A stretch of 64,000 bases of DNA from Trichomonas vaginalis G3 (lineage: Eukaryota > Parabasalia > Trichomonadida > Trichomonadidae). This document shows positions 33,527 through 43,822 of this stretch, piece by piece. A model generated the notes under the pieces. The model was not told the origin of the DNA and did not search any database. It saw only the letters and a program-made list of their open reading frames with translations. Both the position numbers and the translations under genes were made by a program. Where the stretch lies: the NCBI RefSeq assembly GCF_026262505.1, contig NC_067207.1, positions 20,490,082 to 20,554,081 on the forward strand, read 5' to 3'. The number at the start of each line of letters is the position of its first letter. The stretch's first letter is position 1.

Positions 33527-33535
33527 ATCATTGAT
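33527..33535 (+). repeat. 9-bp target-site duplication, left copy (ATCATTGAT)
   Basis: Direct copy of 44504-44512. It flanks MULE-1 and keeps the cyclase frame on both sides (codons Ile-Ile-Asp). Confidence 0.85.
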
Positions 33536-33623
33536 GAGAGGTTATCGATTTTGTAATTTAATCGTCGTCGTTATCGATTTTGTAATTTAATCGTTATCGT
33601 CTTTTTCTAAACGTGCATTTTTA
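33536..33623 (+). repeat. MULE-1 left terminal inverted repeat
   Basis: Inverted match to 44417-44503, with a few mismatches in the outer 12 bases and an almost perfect match inward. It contains two copies of CGATTTTGTAATTTAATCG separated by CGTCGTTAT. Confidence 0.85.
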
Positions 33624-34029
33624 CATTAAAAGCAATGCAACTCCAAAATTAATTGGTATTTAGACTTTAATTAGGTGCAGGCAAACGAAATGCAGTCCAA
33701 ATATTTTGGTGATATATGAATTACATAAATTTAGGGAAATTGAAATTATATCTTTTTAAATTTTTAGGAAAACAGATTTATAGAATTGTTTAAGTCATCA
33801 AAATAATGCAGACTTAGGTCAAATTTTCCAAATTTAATCATTTGCAAGACTTTCAAGCGACTTCAAAATGTCGAAATATAAGTCCAAAAATAAAATTACG
33901 ATTACAGTCTATCCTCAATTATTATCACGCTAATTATTGAGTGACCCATGCGTTCGTATGTATGTAATACCTTTTAAAAAGGAGATGAGAGAGATAAACT
34001 ACATTTACAATTTAAATCTGATGTATTTA
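33624..34029. other. MULE-1 subterminal DNA, no gene
   Basis: AT-rich, non-coding. Nothing recognised apart from its position inside the element. Confidence 0.5.
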
Positions 34030-34347
34030 CTTGTTACATTTACAAATGTAAATGTTTCTCGTAATGTTTACATTTTGTAAGTATAACGAATAAAAATGAC
34101 GCACTTTTTTTACAAAGTCAAATTATGCGATACAACTTTACTTGTTACATTTACAAATGTAAATGTTTCTCGTAATGTTTACATTTTGTAAGTATAACGA
34201 ATAAAAATGACGCACTTTTTTTACAAAGTCAAATTATGCGATACAACTTTACTTGTTACATTTACAAATGTAAATGTTTCTCGTAATGTTTACATTTTGT
34301 AAGTATAACGAATAAAAATGACGCACTTTTTTTACAAAGTCAAATTA
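34030..34347 (+). repeat. 111-bp tandem repeat, 2.9 copies
   Basis: The unit beginning CTTGTTACATTTACAAATG starts at 34030, 34141 and 34252, with nearly identical copies. Each contains the palindrome ACATTTACAAATGTAAATGT. It lies in the left subterminal part of MULE-1, where Mutator elements often carry repeats. Confidence 0.9.
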
Positions 34348-35300
34348 TTGTTCGATTTTTGCAGCTTGTAAACGATTAATTGTATAAAGCAATTGATATT
34401 AGCACGACATAACTGAATAATTCTAATATTGAAATCAAAAGCCCTTAAAATATCATGATATTTTAATTTCATAACAAATCTAGGAGACTATTTGATGAAA
34501 ACATATCCGATGTGGGTTTTGTTGTATTATATAACTTGTTATTGACTTCTTAGCTTTCCAAATTTTTTTCGATAATGAGAAAACGAATGAAAAATCAACA
34601 TTTGGTCCATTTAAAATTTGATTTGTTTACATTTTTTTACTTTTTGAATTTCAATTTATATTTTCCTCAAGAAATACTTTAGATTTTAAGAAACTAAATC
34701 ATATAATCTACTAAGAAAATAATTAAATCCTATAATACTCAAAGTTTTGTGATAAATCCGATCTTTTTATTTTACTTTTATTATGTTTTTGCAAACTTAA
34801 GGTCCTCACTAGGTAAAACATAATACTCTTTGAAGTTAAGTATTTTCACAAAGAGAGGACCAACAATATCAAAAGATTGAATAAAGATTTGTATTATTTT
34901 ATTTATTTTTAAGAACATGTTTAAGAACCCTCATTATCTCCACGAATATTGCATATTTTTCTATTCTAAGACCACCAAAATTACGTTTTAATATAGAAAA
35001 TAACATATTTATGTGATGCTAAAGTCGAAGTCCTTAAAAAATTAGTGTTAAACATCCATTTATTACAAAATTGAAGAAATATGTGTAAAATATAACACAT
35101 AATTTAGTTATTTGACTCAATTATTAGTTATGCAATATCAGTTGTGTTTATATCTGCGTTATATCACGAGATGCATTGAATTGTCATAATTAGATCACCG
35201 TAAATCTTATCAATTTTTGATACACTTCCGGTGAAAAATTTAGCCTTGACAATAGGATGAAATATATTGTAAAAAAATAAATTTTAGATTTTGAAGTTTA
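34348..35300. other. MULE-1 internal non-coding DNA
   Basis: About 950 AT-rich bases. The one structure seen is an inverted repeat at 34800-34862 (GGTCCTC..GAGGACC, with CTCTTTG..CAAAGAG inside). Confidence 0.5.
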
Positions 35301-35307
35301 TCATTTC
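35301..35307 (+). promoter_or_regulatory. Initiator TCATTTC before the MULE-1 cargo gene
   Basis: The A at 35303 is 10 bases before the ATG at 35313. Its presence suggests that the cargo gene was a normally transcribed trichomonad gene. Confidence 0.5.
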
Positions 35308-35312
35308 GAATA

Positions 35313-36498
35313 ATGAAATATAAACAATACAAATTTTCTGTCGTTTCGAGATTCATAAATGATCGGAATCTTCCAGCTCCGACTGAAATAGAACTTTCGG
35401 AAGCTAATTTTCAAGACGAATCTTCTTTATTAAGATTTATTTTGGATATCCCTAAGGATTTAAGCTTTTCCATTGACTCATATTCAATGAATCTTTTGAT
35501 ACATTTCATTATCGAGCAATCTACACAAAATGAAACAATATTAAAATTCACAATTCAAAATATCACTTCTTCGAATATCTTTCAAATAGATTTGATACTA
35601 CTGGAAAATTTATTCGAATATTTATCGCATTATATTAACCAGATTTTTTTTCATTTTTTCATTAAAATTAATTCATTTTAAAGCTTTAGATAACATACAA
35701 TACCTTTATTTATCAACATTTTCCGATCAATATGATGAGATATTACGTTTCATAAGCAGCAGTGACAATTCTCTCTATATCATCGATACATTTATTGCTT
35801 TGATTAAAAACAATATTCTTGACGTTGAATTCTTCCAAAACGCAGTTTTACTCAAGAAAGAAATTTTTTCTAGTATTATTGAGTACGAAAATCAATATTC
35901 AACTTATGCAATTGCAAATTTCTTTACAAAATTATTAAAATATTACCCAGGATATGCAACTGCTCTTCCATGTTCGGATATACTAATATCAAATTATTTC
36001 AACTTTTTTAATGACGTGAATTCAATTATAAATAACGAAGATTTTGTTTATCTTCTCAAATTTATAGTTTTATTTTATAAAGCAGTCGATATAACATCTG
36101 AGATGGCTTTAGAATTCATAAAAACACTTGAAATTCTGCGAAGTCTTTCTCCTCACTATTCATTTACAGAGTATGTAGTTCAGGGGTATTATTGTGTACT
36201 TCCTCTTATACCCATGCAAATTTCATCTACCGATTTTTTAAATTCACATGAATTTTTAATTAATTATGCAATTGAGAATTCAAATCTTCACAAATATTTG
36301 AAATTATATTCCAGATGTTTCCGCAGATTTGATAGCGATGAAATATTCAAAAATGTTTTTCATATCTTAAACCTTGTAGAAGTTACAACAGAATATTTAT
36401 CAGAAAATCAGGATCTTTCTGAGAAACAGATCTTTATTTGCAACGATATCCTAACGAGGGTTAATTTAATTTTTATTTTTTATTTCAAGTTTGAGTAA
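35313..36498 (+). pseudogene. MULE-1 cargo: helical, ARM-like hypothetical protein (frameshifted)
   Basis: An ATG-opened frame runs 122 codons (IELSEANFQDESSLLRFIL ... ENLFEYLSHYIN). In a second frame (open from about 35650) a continuous helical protein runs to 36498 (ALDNIQYLYLSTFSDQYDE ... CNDILTRVNL). The switch falls in poly-T runs at 35643-35662, so one indel in a homopolymer explains it. Leu/Ile/Phe-rich helices of ~35-40 residues suggest an armadillo/HEAT-like solenoid of the kind common among trichomonad hypotheticals. It is not a known MULE protein. Capture of a host gene by the element is likely; the function is unknown. Confidence 0.55.
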
Positions 36499-36551
36499 AC
36501 TTTCAAGATAATCTATATAAGCCTTTTGATGTTCTTCATCTAGATTCTTGT

Positions 36552-36821
36552 TTAATATGTGATGAATTTGATTTTTTTTGAAAATTCAAGATAAAATTCT
36601 TTTTTATCTTGATCAACAACATGAACAATTCGAGTACAGCGTAACATTTCATCAATATTTTCTGTTTTCTTCGTTTCTAGATATTTTTCAAATATTTCTT
36701 GCGGAATCTCATTTTGATATACCCATTTATTTTTTTCCGGATGCTGATCTTTGTACTTAACGAAATATTGCTTGACTATTCGCTCAGAAACAACATATTC
36801 GATCTCTTTTCTCTTTCTCAT
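36552..36821 (-). CDS. Small chromodomain-like protein inside MULE-1
   Basis: This 89-aa protein starts at a true ATG with a TCACAAA initiator 11 bases upstream. Residues ~7-50 read as a chromodomain: EYVVSERI, a beta strand YFVKYKD, then PEKNKWVYQNEIPQEIFEKYLE in place of the usual T-W-E-P-x-x-N-L and end helix. Aromatic cage positions Y, Y/F and W are plausible. Chromodomains bind methylated histone tails and steer some mobile elements to heterochromatin. Here it is a free-standing gene between the cargo gene and the transposase, on the opposite strand. The domain call is by eye. Confidence 0.5.
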   Translation of the reverse strand: MRKRKEIEYVVSERIVKQYFVKYKDQHPEKNKWVYQNEIPQEIFEKYLETKKTENIDEMLRCTRIVHVVDQDKKEFYLEFSKKIKFITY

Positions 36822-36827
36822 TGAATA

Positions 36828-36834
36828 TTTGTGA
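36828..36834 (-). promoter_or_regulatory. Initiator TCACAAA of the chromodomain-like gene
   Basis: The A at 36832 gives an 11-base leader to the ATG at 36821. Confidence 0.45.
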
Positions 36835-37032
36835 CACTTTTGAATTCAATCAAATCAAAAATATTTGAAATTGCTAGAATTTTTTTCTTTCTCATGAATA
36901 TTTGAAATGACTCAAAAGGAAAACTCGTTCGATTCAATTCAATTTTGAATCAGAATTTTTTAAGGACCAATAAATCAAATTATGTTAAGAAAATCTTTTT
37001 TTAACTCAGAGTATCAAAAGTACGTTAAACCT

Positions 37033-37039
37033 TCAATTT
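37033..37039 (+). promoter_or_regulatory. Initiator TCAATTT of the MULE-1 transposase gene
   Basis: The A at 37035 is 11 bases before the ATG at 37046. Confidence 0.5.
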
Positions 37040-37843
37040 TATCTCATGTCGGAAAGCGAACCGACAATAGTGGAAGAGAATCAAACTATATCAGTATCCA
37101 TCCAAGCTATTGTTGATGAAGAAAAAGGAGATGGAGCTGATATGCTGGATTTAATTCAAAATGAATTGAATTCCCGTAAAAAATTGAAATATAGAATGGA
37201 AATACCTGAAAATCCCCCAATTCCAATTCTCAAGGAACGATATAGCAAATTAAAATTTACAGATCCTACAGAAGCTGCTATATTTATTGCAAAAGATTCA
37301 TATAATTCTTTTTATCCATTAAATTTTGAGCAAGGAAAAAAGTTTCGTTGTCCTAACTGCCAATTTTGCATGGAGCTTGTAAAGACTCATGAAAATGGTC
37401 AACTTTTCTTCATTCCAGTAATTAAACACGAGCATAGAGCAAAGCAATGCAAGCCGAGTAACAATATACCAAAAATTCTTAAGTTGCAAGCAGGAAAAAA
37501 AGTCTATGAATTAGCAAATTCTGATAATGTTCCTCAATGCAAAGAAATTTTTGCAAAAGAATTGAATATTCCCAATGCAACTTATACGATGTTCCATAAT
37601 ATAGTAAATAAACTTAAAGGAACCACAAAAGGGGATAGAATTCAATCTTACAATTATTTCTCAACAATTTTTTCAATCATAAACAAAATCGAACAAGGAT
37701 TCTGCGAAATGATTTTAGTTAAAGAAGTTAACAATGAAATTGAATTGCATACATTTAAGAAAGGTGATGAATTACCTGAAAATTCAAAAGACTTTCAAAT
37801 TTATTCATTTATTGTAGTGATGCGAAAAATTCCCAAACATATG

Positions 37844-39196
37844 GGGTTTCTCATATCCCGTCCCCTATCGTTTCCCCAATTCAATTTTTTTTGGAATTTT
37901 ATTTTTTTTCCCGCCCATTTGAATTAAAAATGGGCGATTTTCGTTAATGTGATTGAAATATCATAAAATTAATACGTATTTTAGCTAATAATTCTATTTT
38001 TATACAATATTCTCTCATTAAATCAACATTTTTTTCTAATTTTAATTTTTAATTTTTAATTTCTTCATAATTTTAGCGATTTATGCTCATTATTAGCAAA
38101 TAAATAATATATATAATATACTTATTTCATTTTATTCAGATAGGTCTTTGGGATTGGGATACCTTGTCCAAATTCAGAGGAAGTTTGAGAGGTTGGGATG
38201 GGGTAGCCCATATTCAATTATCCCAAGTGTACTCCACGAATTTAAAATTATATTATATTATTGATGACATATCTAAATTTATAGATAAAAATTTCAATGC
38301 GTACACAATTTTTTTTGAGAAAATTCTTTTTTTTTACTTATTTTCATTCATAAAAGCTCACGTGAACTTAATTAACAACTGAGACATTTCCTATGAAATC
38401 ATTTAATGCCGTCAAAATAGACATGTCTAAGCTGTTTTGAGTGACTTTCGCTCGATGTCTGATGCAATATCAGACATCGAGCGAAAGTCTCTCATATTGG
38501 CAACACATCCATACGATCAATACTATAGCTACGAATTACAAGCCTGTTTGGGCAATTTTTGGCCGAGTTCTGATTTTTCATTAGATCTCGAGCGAAAGTC
38601 TCTCAAATTGGCTGCCAGTTCATAAGAGTGAAACTCTAGCTACGAATTAGAAGCTTGCTTGAGAGACTCTCGCTCGCGTTGGGATCTGCATCAGAACTCG
38701 AGCGAAAGCCTCTCAAAGTGGTAAGACCTGCTCATTGTTGAGCAGGAGCTGCGTAATGTGTTCGAGCAGAGTGAGGCTCTTCTAAGATCTTCCTTGTGAT
38801 TGGAAGAAATTAGAAGAGTCTCACTCTACTATTTTGTAATTGTATGCCCCGGCCTTTGAGTGACCAGGGCTGCGTAATGTGTTCGAGTAGAGTGAGGCTC
38901 TTCTAAGATCTTCCTTGTGATTGGAAGAAATTAGAAGAGTCTCACTCTACTATTTTGTAATTGTATGCCCTGGCCTTTGAGTGACCAGGGCTGCGTAATG
39001 AATTCGAGTAGGATTGTACAATAGCTCGGCAAACGCCGAGCAAATTGATATAAACGTACATCCCACAAAAAATGGATTGTCAAAATTTATCCCAAATTTT
39101 ACAAAACCGCAGCGGTTATGACATCCCAGGGCTAAAAAAATTCGGAAACTCGCATCTCTATTTATTGTAATTCCTCCAATAACTCATTTTTACATG
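37844..39196. mobile_element. 1.35-kb hairpin-bearing insertion in the MULE-1 transposase
   Basis: The insertion limits are set by the transposase frame: ..IPKHM at 37841-37843 resumes at the ATG of 39194-39196, so a 3-bp (ATG) duplication is implied. It contains a short hairpin (CGCCCATTTG..AAATGGGCG, near 37911), AT-rich DNA, then the long hairpin array 38427-39058. No ORF or strong terminal inverted repeat was seen, so the class is unknown. Two short frames at 38164 and 38437 are not believed to be genes. Confidence 0.7.
38427..39058. repeat. Array of long GC-rich hairpins with a 121-bp tandem part
   Basis: At least four long hairpins (arms ~22-27 bp) occur near 38427-38482, 38660-38720, 38770-38828 and 38891-38950. 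The first three partly share GAGCGAAAGTCTCTCA arms. From 38749 a 121-bp unit (CTGCGTAATGTGTTCGAG..) repeats at 38870 and begins again at 38991. Each unit pairs a short hairpin (GCCCTGGC..GACCAGGGC) with a long one (GAGTGAGGCTCTTCTAA..TTAGAAGAGTCTCACTC). A last hairpin GCTCGGCAAACGCCGAGC lies near 39033. Confidence 0.85.
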
Positions 39197-40261
39197 CAAA
39201 CACAAGCTTTTTGCGGAATAATTCAAATTGATGGAACGTTTTTATTTTGTATTAAAAAAGGAAACTTACTCATTATTGGTACACCTGCACCAAATAATAG
39301 ACTTATCCCTATTGCATTTGCATGGTCTGTTAGTGAAAATACGATAACAATTAAGGATATGCTCACTAAATTGAAATCTTTTATTCCACCAAGCAGATTC
39401 AAGAATATTTATTCCGATCAAGGTCCGGCAATTATAGCTGCTGTTAGAGAATCAGGCTTTTCTTGCGATCATAAATTTTGCTTACGTCATTTTGCAACAA
39501 AAAGGGAATACATCAATGTCTATTCCGAAATTGTTGAAGTCGCTTACGCAGACCATCCTCAAAAACGAATTGACTTGATTAAAAAGTTAGAAACTCGTTT
39601 ACAAGAGGAATATCCAAACCGCGAAAATAATCAGGATCTCTTTAAGTACTTAGATAGTATTAACCCATTTGAAGGATTCGCTGACTACACCGCTGGCATA
39701 CTCACAACATCTCTTATTGAATCCCTTAATGCCGAAATTAAAGATAAATGGGATACATATGAACCCGCCGAACTAATTATCCGTCTCATTGAACATGAAT
39801 TCAATCTTGTTAAAAATGTTTTAACAGGTGATTTTAAATCAGATAATATTATCAAAAATCTAAATGAAACTTTGAAACATTCAGATATGTTTAGCTCGGT
39901 ATTATATGATCCAATTCAAGAATTATATTATGCAACTTTTGGTCGCTATACATATTGCGTAAAAATTATGTCAGATTCACAATATTCATGCACATGTAAG
40001 CACATCGAATTATACGGATTACCTTGTATTCATGTAATCGCCGTATTGAATCACTTTTCGAACAAAAATCTTCTTAAAAATTTGAATGATGCAGTTCATG
40101 CTCGCTTCAAATGTTCAGAGTTTATGACTCCTGTGGAAGATTTAATGAAATTTTATGTTGACCAAGCATCTTTAAAAATTCCCGGAATAAATTTCAACCT
40201 GGGAGAGATTGAAAAATTAAGGGGAAAAAGGACTAGGATTAAAGCATTTTACGAAAAGTGA

Positions 40262-40852
40262 TGCTGTGTTGTTAGTTATTTATTTACTTTTTTTAATATT
40301 TTTTAAAAAAATAAAAGAAAATTCAAATAATTTTGTATCTCCCATGATATATCGACCCACGAGTACTAATGTGGCTATAATTAGAGATTGCAACTCTATT
40401 ATGATCATAGTCCGGTGATATACAATAAGATTCAAATTTTGAAAGAATTAAATTAATAAAATCCCGGTGAAAAAAATAAAAACAGCTTCTAAAAGTATAG
40501 TTATCTTAAAATACGAACTTTAACACAAGTTTTTTGATCCAATAGAAAATTGAATTCTTTGAATAAATAAAATATTTTATGTATTAACATATTAAATTTC
40601 CTAATTATTTTTTCTTCTTGGGAAAATTTTTGAATTCGAATAGAAAATTCAATAAATTGAAATTGGGTTGAAAGAATTCTCCATATTAACTTGTCATATA
40701 TTTCAGATCATATAAATTAAGTTAATTAAATTTTTTAAAAACCTTAATAGGATAAAAAAAAGAATTTACACTCTCTCACTTTGAAAACGTAGAAAATGCC
40801 AATCTATTGGTATACATTTTAGTTTTGTTAAGTTTACAAAACGATTACTCTA
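40262..40852. other. MULE-1 3' non-coding DNA
   Basis: AT-rich sequence after the transposase stop, up to the target duplication of MULE-2. Nothing else recognised. Confidence 0.5.
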
Positions 40853-40863
40853 GATTTTAAAGA
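40853..40863 (+). repeat. 11-bp target duplication of MULE-2, left copy
   Basis: GATTTTAAAGA, directly repeated at 43823-43833. Confidence 0.8.
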
Positions 40864-41048
40864 GGGGGGCACAAACTTGCCCAGTGAGGTGAAGTGAAAA
40901 GTGATAGGTTTACATGTCAGAAATGTAAAGTGTCATATTTGAAACAAAGAATGGATTAATTTATTATTATATGACAGAGAGATTTGGTAAGTTACTATCA
41001 AATTTGTAAGTAAGGGAAAAAAAGTAAGAAAGAAAAAATTTTTAAAAA

Positions 41049-41216
41049 ATAAAAAGCCATTCGCTTCGCTCGCGGTTGACAAAAAGAACAAATTCGAAAA
41101 ATAATTGTATGAAATTACGAAACTAAGCGCAGCGCTCGCGGCTTAAGAAAAGAACAGATTCGAAAAAAGATTGTATGAAATTACGAAACTAAGCCACTCG
41201 CTTCGCTCGCGGCTTA
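41049..41216. repeat. Three GC-rich hairpins inside the MULE-2 left arm
   Basis: Three copies of an AAGCC..TTCGCTCGCGGCTTAA palindrome at about 41054, 41133 and 41190 are separated by near-identical spacers (AAGAACAGATTCGAAAAA..TGTATGAAATTACGAAAC). The right arm of MULE-2 lacks this stretch, so it was inserted into or lost from one arm. The core word also occurs at 27735-27835. Confidence 0.8.
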
Positions 41217-41279
41217 AGTAAACACATATTTCAGATTATCGATACTAAATTTTTTTATTTTATTACATTTTTTTAAAGC

Positions 41280-41641
41280 TTCTTAACTTAAATCATGGAA
41301 TGTCTCAAAGACAAAAGTAGCATACAGCATGTAAAGCTAAAGAAAGATAATCATAATTAATACCTTAATTTTTAATATTACGCATTTTTAGGTGCAAAAT
41401 TTAAAAACATTCTAATACAATAGAGCAGTTTCCAAAAGTAGCATACAGCATGCAAAGCTAAAGAAAGATAATCATAATTAATACCTTTAAAGTTTAAAAT
41501 CTTGATTTTTTTTAAAATCAAATATTTATAACTTTAATACATACAGCTTAAACCTTATACTTGTTTTCTCTTGTGAGAAAGCAATCTTACAAAGCTAACA
41601 ATCCTAAAAAATAAAGAATTAAAATTTAATAATTTAATCTA
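41280..41641 (+). repeat. MULE-2 left inner inverted repeat
   Basis: Inverted match to 43278-43765 apart from one fewer 121-bp unit. It contains two copies of the AAAAGTAGCATACAGCATG word. Confidence 0.85.
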
Positions 41642-41656
41642 AAATTAAAATCAAAA

Positions 41657-43105
41657 TTAAATAAAATGAGTTCTTTGTAATAATACTTTCAAGGTAGGAT
41701 ATATTTTAGTGGGATCTATTGAGTCATCACTAACAGCATTGAGCAATCTATTGAGCATTGAAATACTCTCGATTTTTCTTTGTCTTTTTACATCAATTTC
41801 TGCGTTAGTTGCTTTTTCCATGATCCTAATGACACGGTCATCTGCTGGATTTTGATCAATTTTGAGTTTGATAACGAAAGATGGTATCACTTTTGTATAA
41901 ATTTCTATAATAACATCATCAATTCTGAGATTTTTTCGATCAGGAAAATAGTCATGTTTGAGTGTTCTAAAATGAGCTTCGGCAATATTGTTAGTTGCGT
42001 CGCCTTCACGCCTGTCACGAGCAATCCATCTTGATATGTTGTAACGCCATTGTCTGTTAAAGTATTGAGATGCTGTTGGATCTGTGTCGAGCAACTCCAG
42101 AACTTGATCATAGGCAGCATTTGCTTCTTCCTCATGTTCTGCATCTAATTTGAAGACTAAATCCTTCATCAAATTATAGAATTGTTCAAATTTTTCTTGA
42201 GAAGAAAACTTATTTGATTTGCGAAGAATTGCACGAAGAACATGTACTCCGCACCAAAGTATTTGAGCTTGTGGAATGCTTTCTTCTATTGCTTGAGCTA
42301 TCTGTGGAGCACAGTCCATGCTAATGTATTCTGGCTCAATTGTTACCCATCTGAGATAGGCGCACACGCAAACTTGAATGTTTTGATAAGTGTCTGGTTG
42401 ACAAAAGAAATATAAAAAAGGGAAAATGTGAAAATCTTTGATTTTGCCAGTAAATGCATACAATGGAATGTTTGATCGCAACAATTTATAGGTGCTGTCT
42501 ATATGAAATGTCTTGATACTATGCGCATAAGCTTTGCCTTCAAAAGGCGCGTAATAGAAACACATATTATTGTCTGAGACTTCAAATGCAATGAGATCAT
42601 CTGGAGATTCTTCTTGTACTGTCTGAACAAAGATTTGCAATGACACAACATCGTCAGGAGAATATCTAGTTTGAAGAGCATGTATTCTCTCTGCAAATCG
42701 TTTGATTGCACGTGGTTTTTGAGCGTACATCTCTGGAATGGACGGACCTGTAAGAGGAATTTCAAGATCTTTGAATGCATTTAGCTGTGCTATCGCTCTT
42801 TGATTGTCATCTGTTTGGAAGTAATGTTCTAAATATTTGCGATAAAAGACAGACGAATATTGACTTTTGTCATTTGGGGCGGAATGATCATGTTCTTCAA
42901 CTATTTTGATTAGTTTGTATTTATTTTGATCCAAGATTGCAACATTAAAATGTGCAGGACATTTTGGATATTTGCAGTGGAATGAAATCTGAGATCTTTC
43001 TTTCCTGACACGTTCACCATATCCATACTGTGCTTGTATTTCTTGTTTAACTCCAAATTTACAAAGATCCATAACAGTAAAGATAGTTTCTTCTTCTAAT
43101 TCCAT
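41657..43105 (-). CDS. MULE-2 transposase (Mutator/MULE family), intact
   Basis: This 482-aa protein fills the element. An N-terminal zinc module of WRKY/FLYWCH/FAR1 type (HCKYPKCPAHFNV ... IVEEHDHS; C-x4-C..H-x-H) is followed by the MULE catalytic core. Catalytic residues are Asp in FHIDSTYKLL, Asp in ISMDCAPQIA and Glu in NNIAEAHFRTLK, with a W-C-G-V-H-V-L-R segment between. A helical C terminus follows. It is shorter than many MULE transposases and has no SWIM finger. Initiator-like TCATTTC and TCAATTT lie just upstream. No stop or frameshift is seen, so it may be functional and could act on related ends. Confidence 0.88.
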   Translation of the reverse strand: MELEEETIFTVMDLCKFGVKQEIQAQYGYGERVRKERSQISFHCKYPKCPAHFNVAILDQNKYKLIKIVEEHDHSAPNDKSQYSSVFYRKYLEHYFQTDDNQRAIAQLNAFKDLEIPLTGPSIPEMYAQKPRAIKRFAERIHALQTRYSPDDVVSLQIFVQTVQEESPDDLIAFEVSDNNMCFYYAPFEGKAYAHSIKTFHIDSTYKLLRSNIPLYAFTGKIKDFHIFPFLYFFCQPDTYQNIQVCVCAYLRWVTIEPEYISMDCAPQIAQAIEESIPQAQILWCGVHVLRAILRKSNKFSSQEKFEQFYNLMKDLVFKLDAEHEEEANAAYDQVLELLDTDPTASQYFNRQWRYNISRWIARDRREGDATNNIAEAHFRTLKHDYFPDRKNLRIDDVIIEIYTKVIPSFVIKLKIDQNPADDRVIRIMEKATNAEIDVKRQRKIESISMLNRLLNAVSDDSIDPTKIYPTLKVLLQRTHFI

Positions 43106-43277
43106 TTGAAATTGAAATGAAAATTAAAAATTCAGAAATTTGAATAGATTTGGTCTGTAATTAAATGAGAATAGCAGTTTGTTCGTCATTGTTTGAGGCA
43201 AGAGTATTATAGGAATATTATATGATGGATTTGAGTTGCATATAAAGAGTGCAAAAGGATAAAGAGAGAAATTTTGT

Positions 43278-43765
43278 TAGATTAAATTATTAAATTTTAA
43301 TTCTTTATTTTTTAGGATTGTTAGCTTTGTAAGATTGCTTTCTCACAAGAGAAAACAAGTATAAGGTTTAAGCTGTATGTATTAAAGTTATAAATATTTG
43401 ATTTTAAAAAAAATCAAGATTTTAAACTTTAAAGGTATTAATTATGATTATCTTTCTTTAGCTTTGCATGCTGTATGCTACTTTTGGAAACTGCTCTATT
43501 GTATTAGAATGTTTTTAAATTTTGCACCTAAAAATGCGTAATATTAAAAATTAAGGTATTAATTATGATTATCTTTCTTTAGCTTTGCATGCTGTATGCT
43601 ACTTTTGGAAACTGCTCTATTGTATTAGAATGTTTTTAAATTTTGCACCTAAAAATGCGTAATATTAAAAATTAAGGTATTAATTATGATTATCTTTCTT
43701 TAGCTTTACATGCTGTATGCTACTTTTGTCTTTGAGACATTCCATGATTTAAGTTAAGAAGCTTT
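43278..43765 (-). repeat. MULE-2 right inner inverted repeat with three 121-bp units
   Basis: AAGGTATTAATTATGATTAT starts at 43432, 43553 and 43674, a period of 121 bp. The unit carries TTTGCATGCTGTATGCTACTT. Confidence 0.88.
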
Positions 43766-43822
43766 AAAAAAATGCAAAAAAAATTGAATACTTTACTGGC
43801 TGGGCAAATTTGTCGCCGCCCC

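Larger units (their letters stand above)
37046..40261 (+). pseudogene. MULE-1 Mutator-type transposase, split by a 1.35-kb insertion
   Basis: The first 266 codons (37046-37843) hold an N-terminal zinc-binding WRKY/FLYWCH/FAR1-like module (FRCPNCQFCM ... VIKHEHRAKQC). The second part (39194-40261) holds the MULE catalytic domain, with Asp in IIQIDGTFLF, Asp in IYSDQGPAI and Glu in LIESLNAEIK. It also has a C-terminal SWIM zinc finger (YSCTCKHIELYGLPCIHVI). The two parts meet at an ATG codon duplicated on both sides of the hairpin-bearing insertion; removing the insertion gives one ~620-codon frame. The element can no longer make its own full transposase from this copy. Confidence 0.88.
40864..43822. 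mobile_element. MULE-2: 2.96-kb Mutator-like element nested in MULE-1
   Basis: The ends GGGGGGCACAAACTTGCCC (left) and, inverted, GGGGCGGCGACAAATTTGCCC (right) are flanked by the 11-bp duplication GATTTTAAAGA. Long inner inverted repeats run to about 41641 on the left and from about 43278 on the right. The left arm has been enlarged by ~350 bp holding a hairpin array. The two arms differ in copy number of a 121-bp unit (about two left, three right). A single intact transposase gene fills the middle. Confidence 0.88.

Noticed and set aside
34030-34347. Possible CRISPR-like array from evenly spaced repeats
   Set aside because: Whole 111-bp units are identical, so there are no unique spacers, and the genome is eukaryotic.
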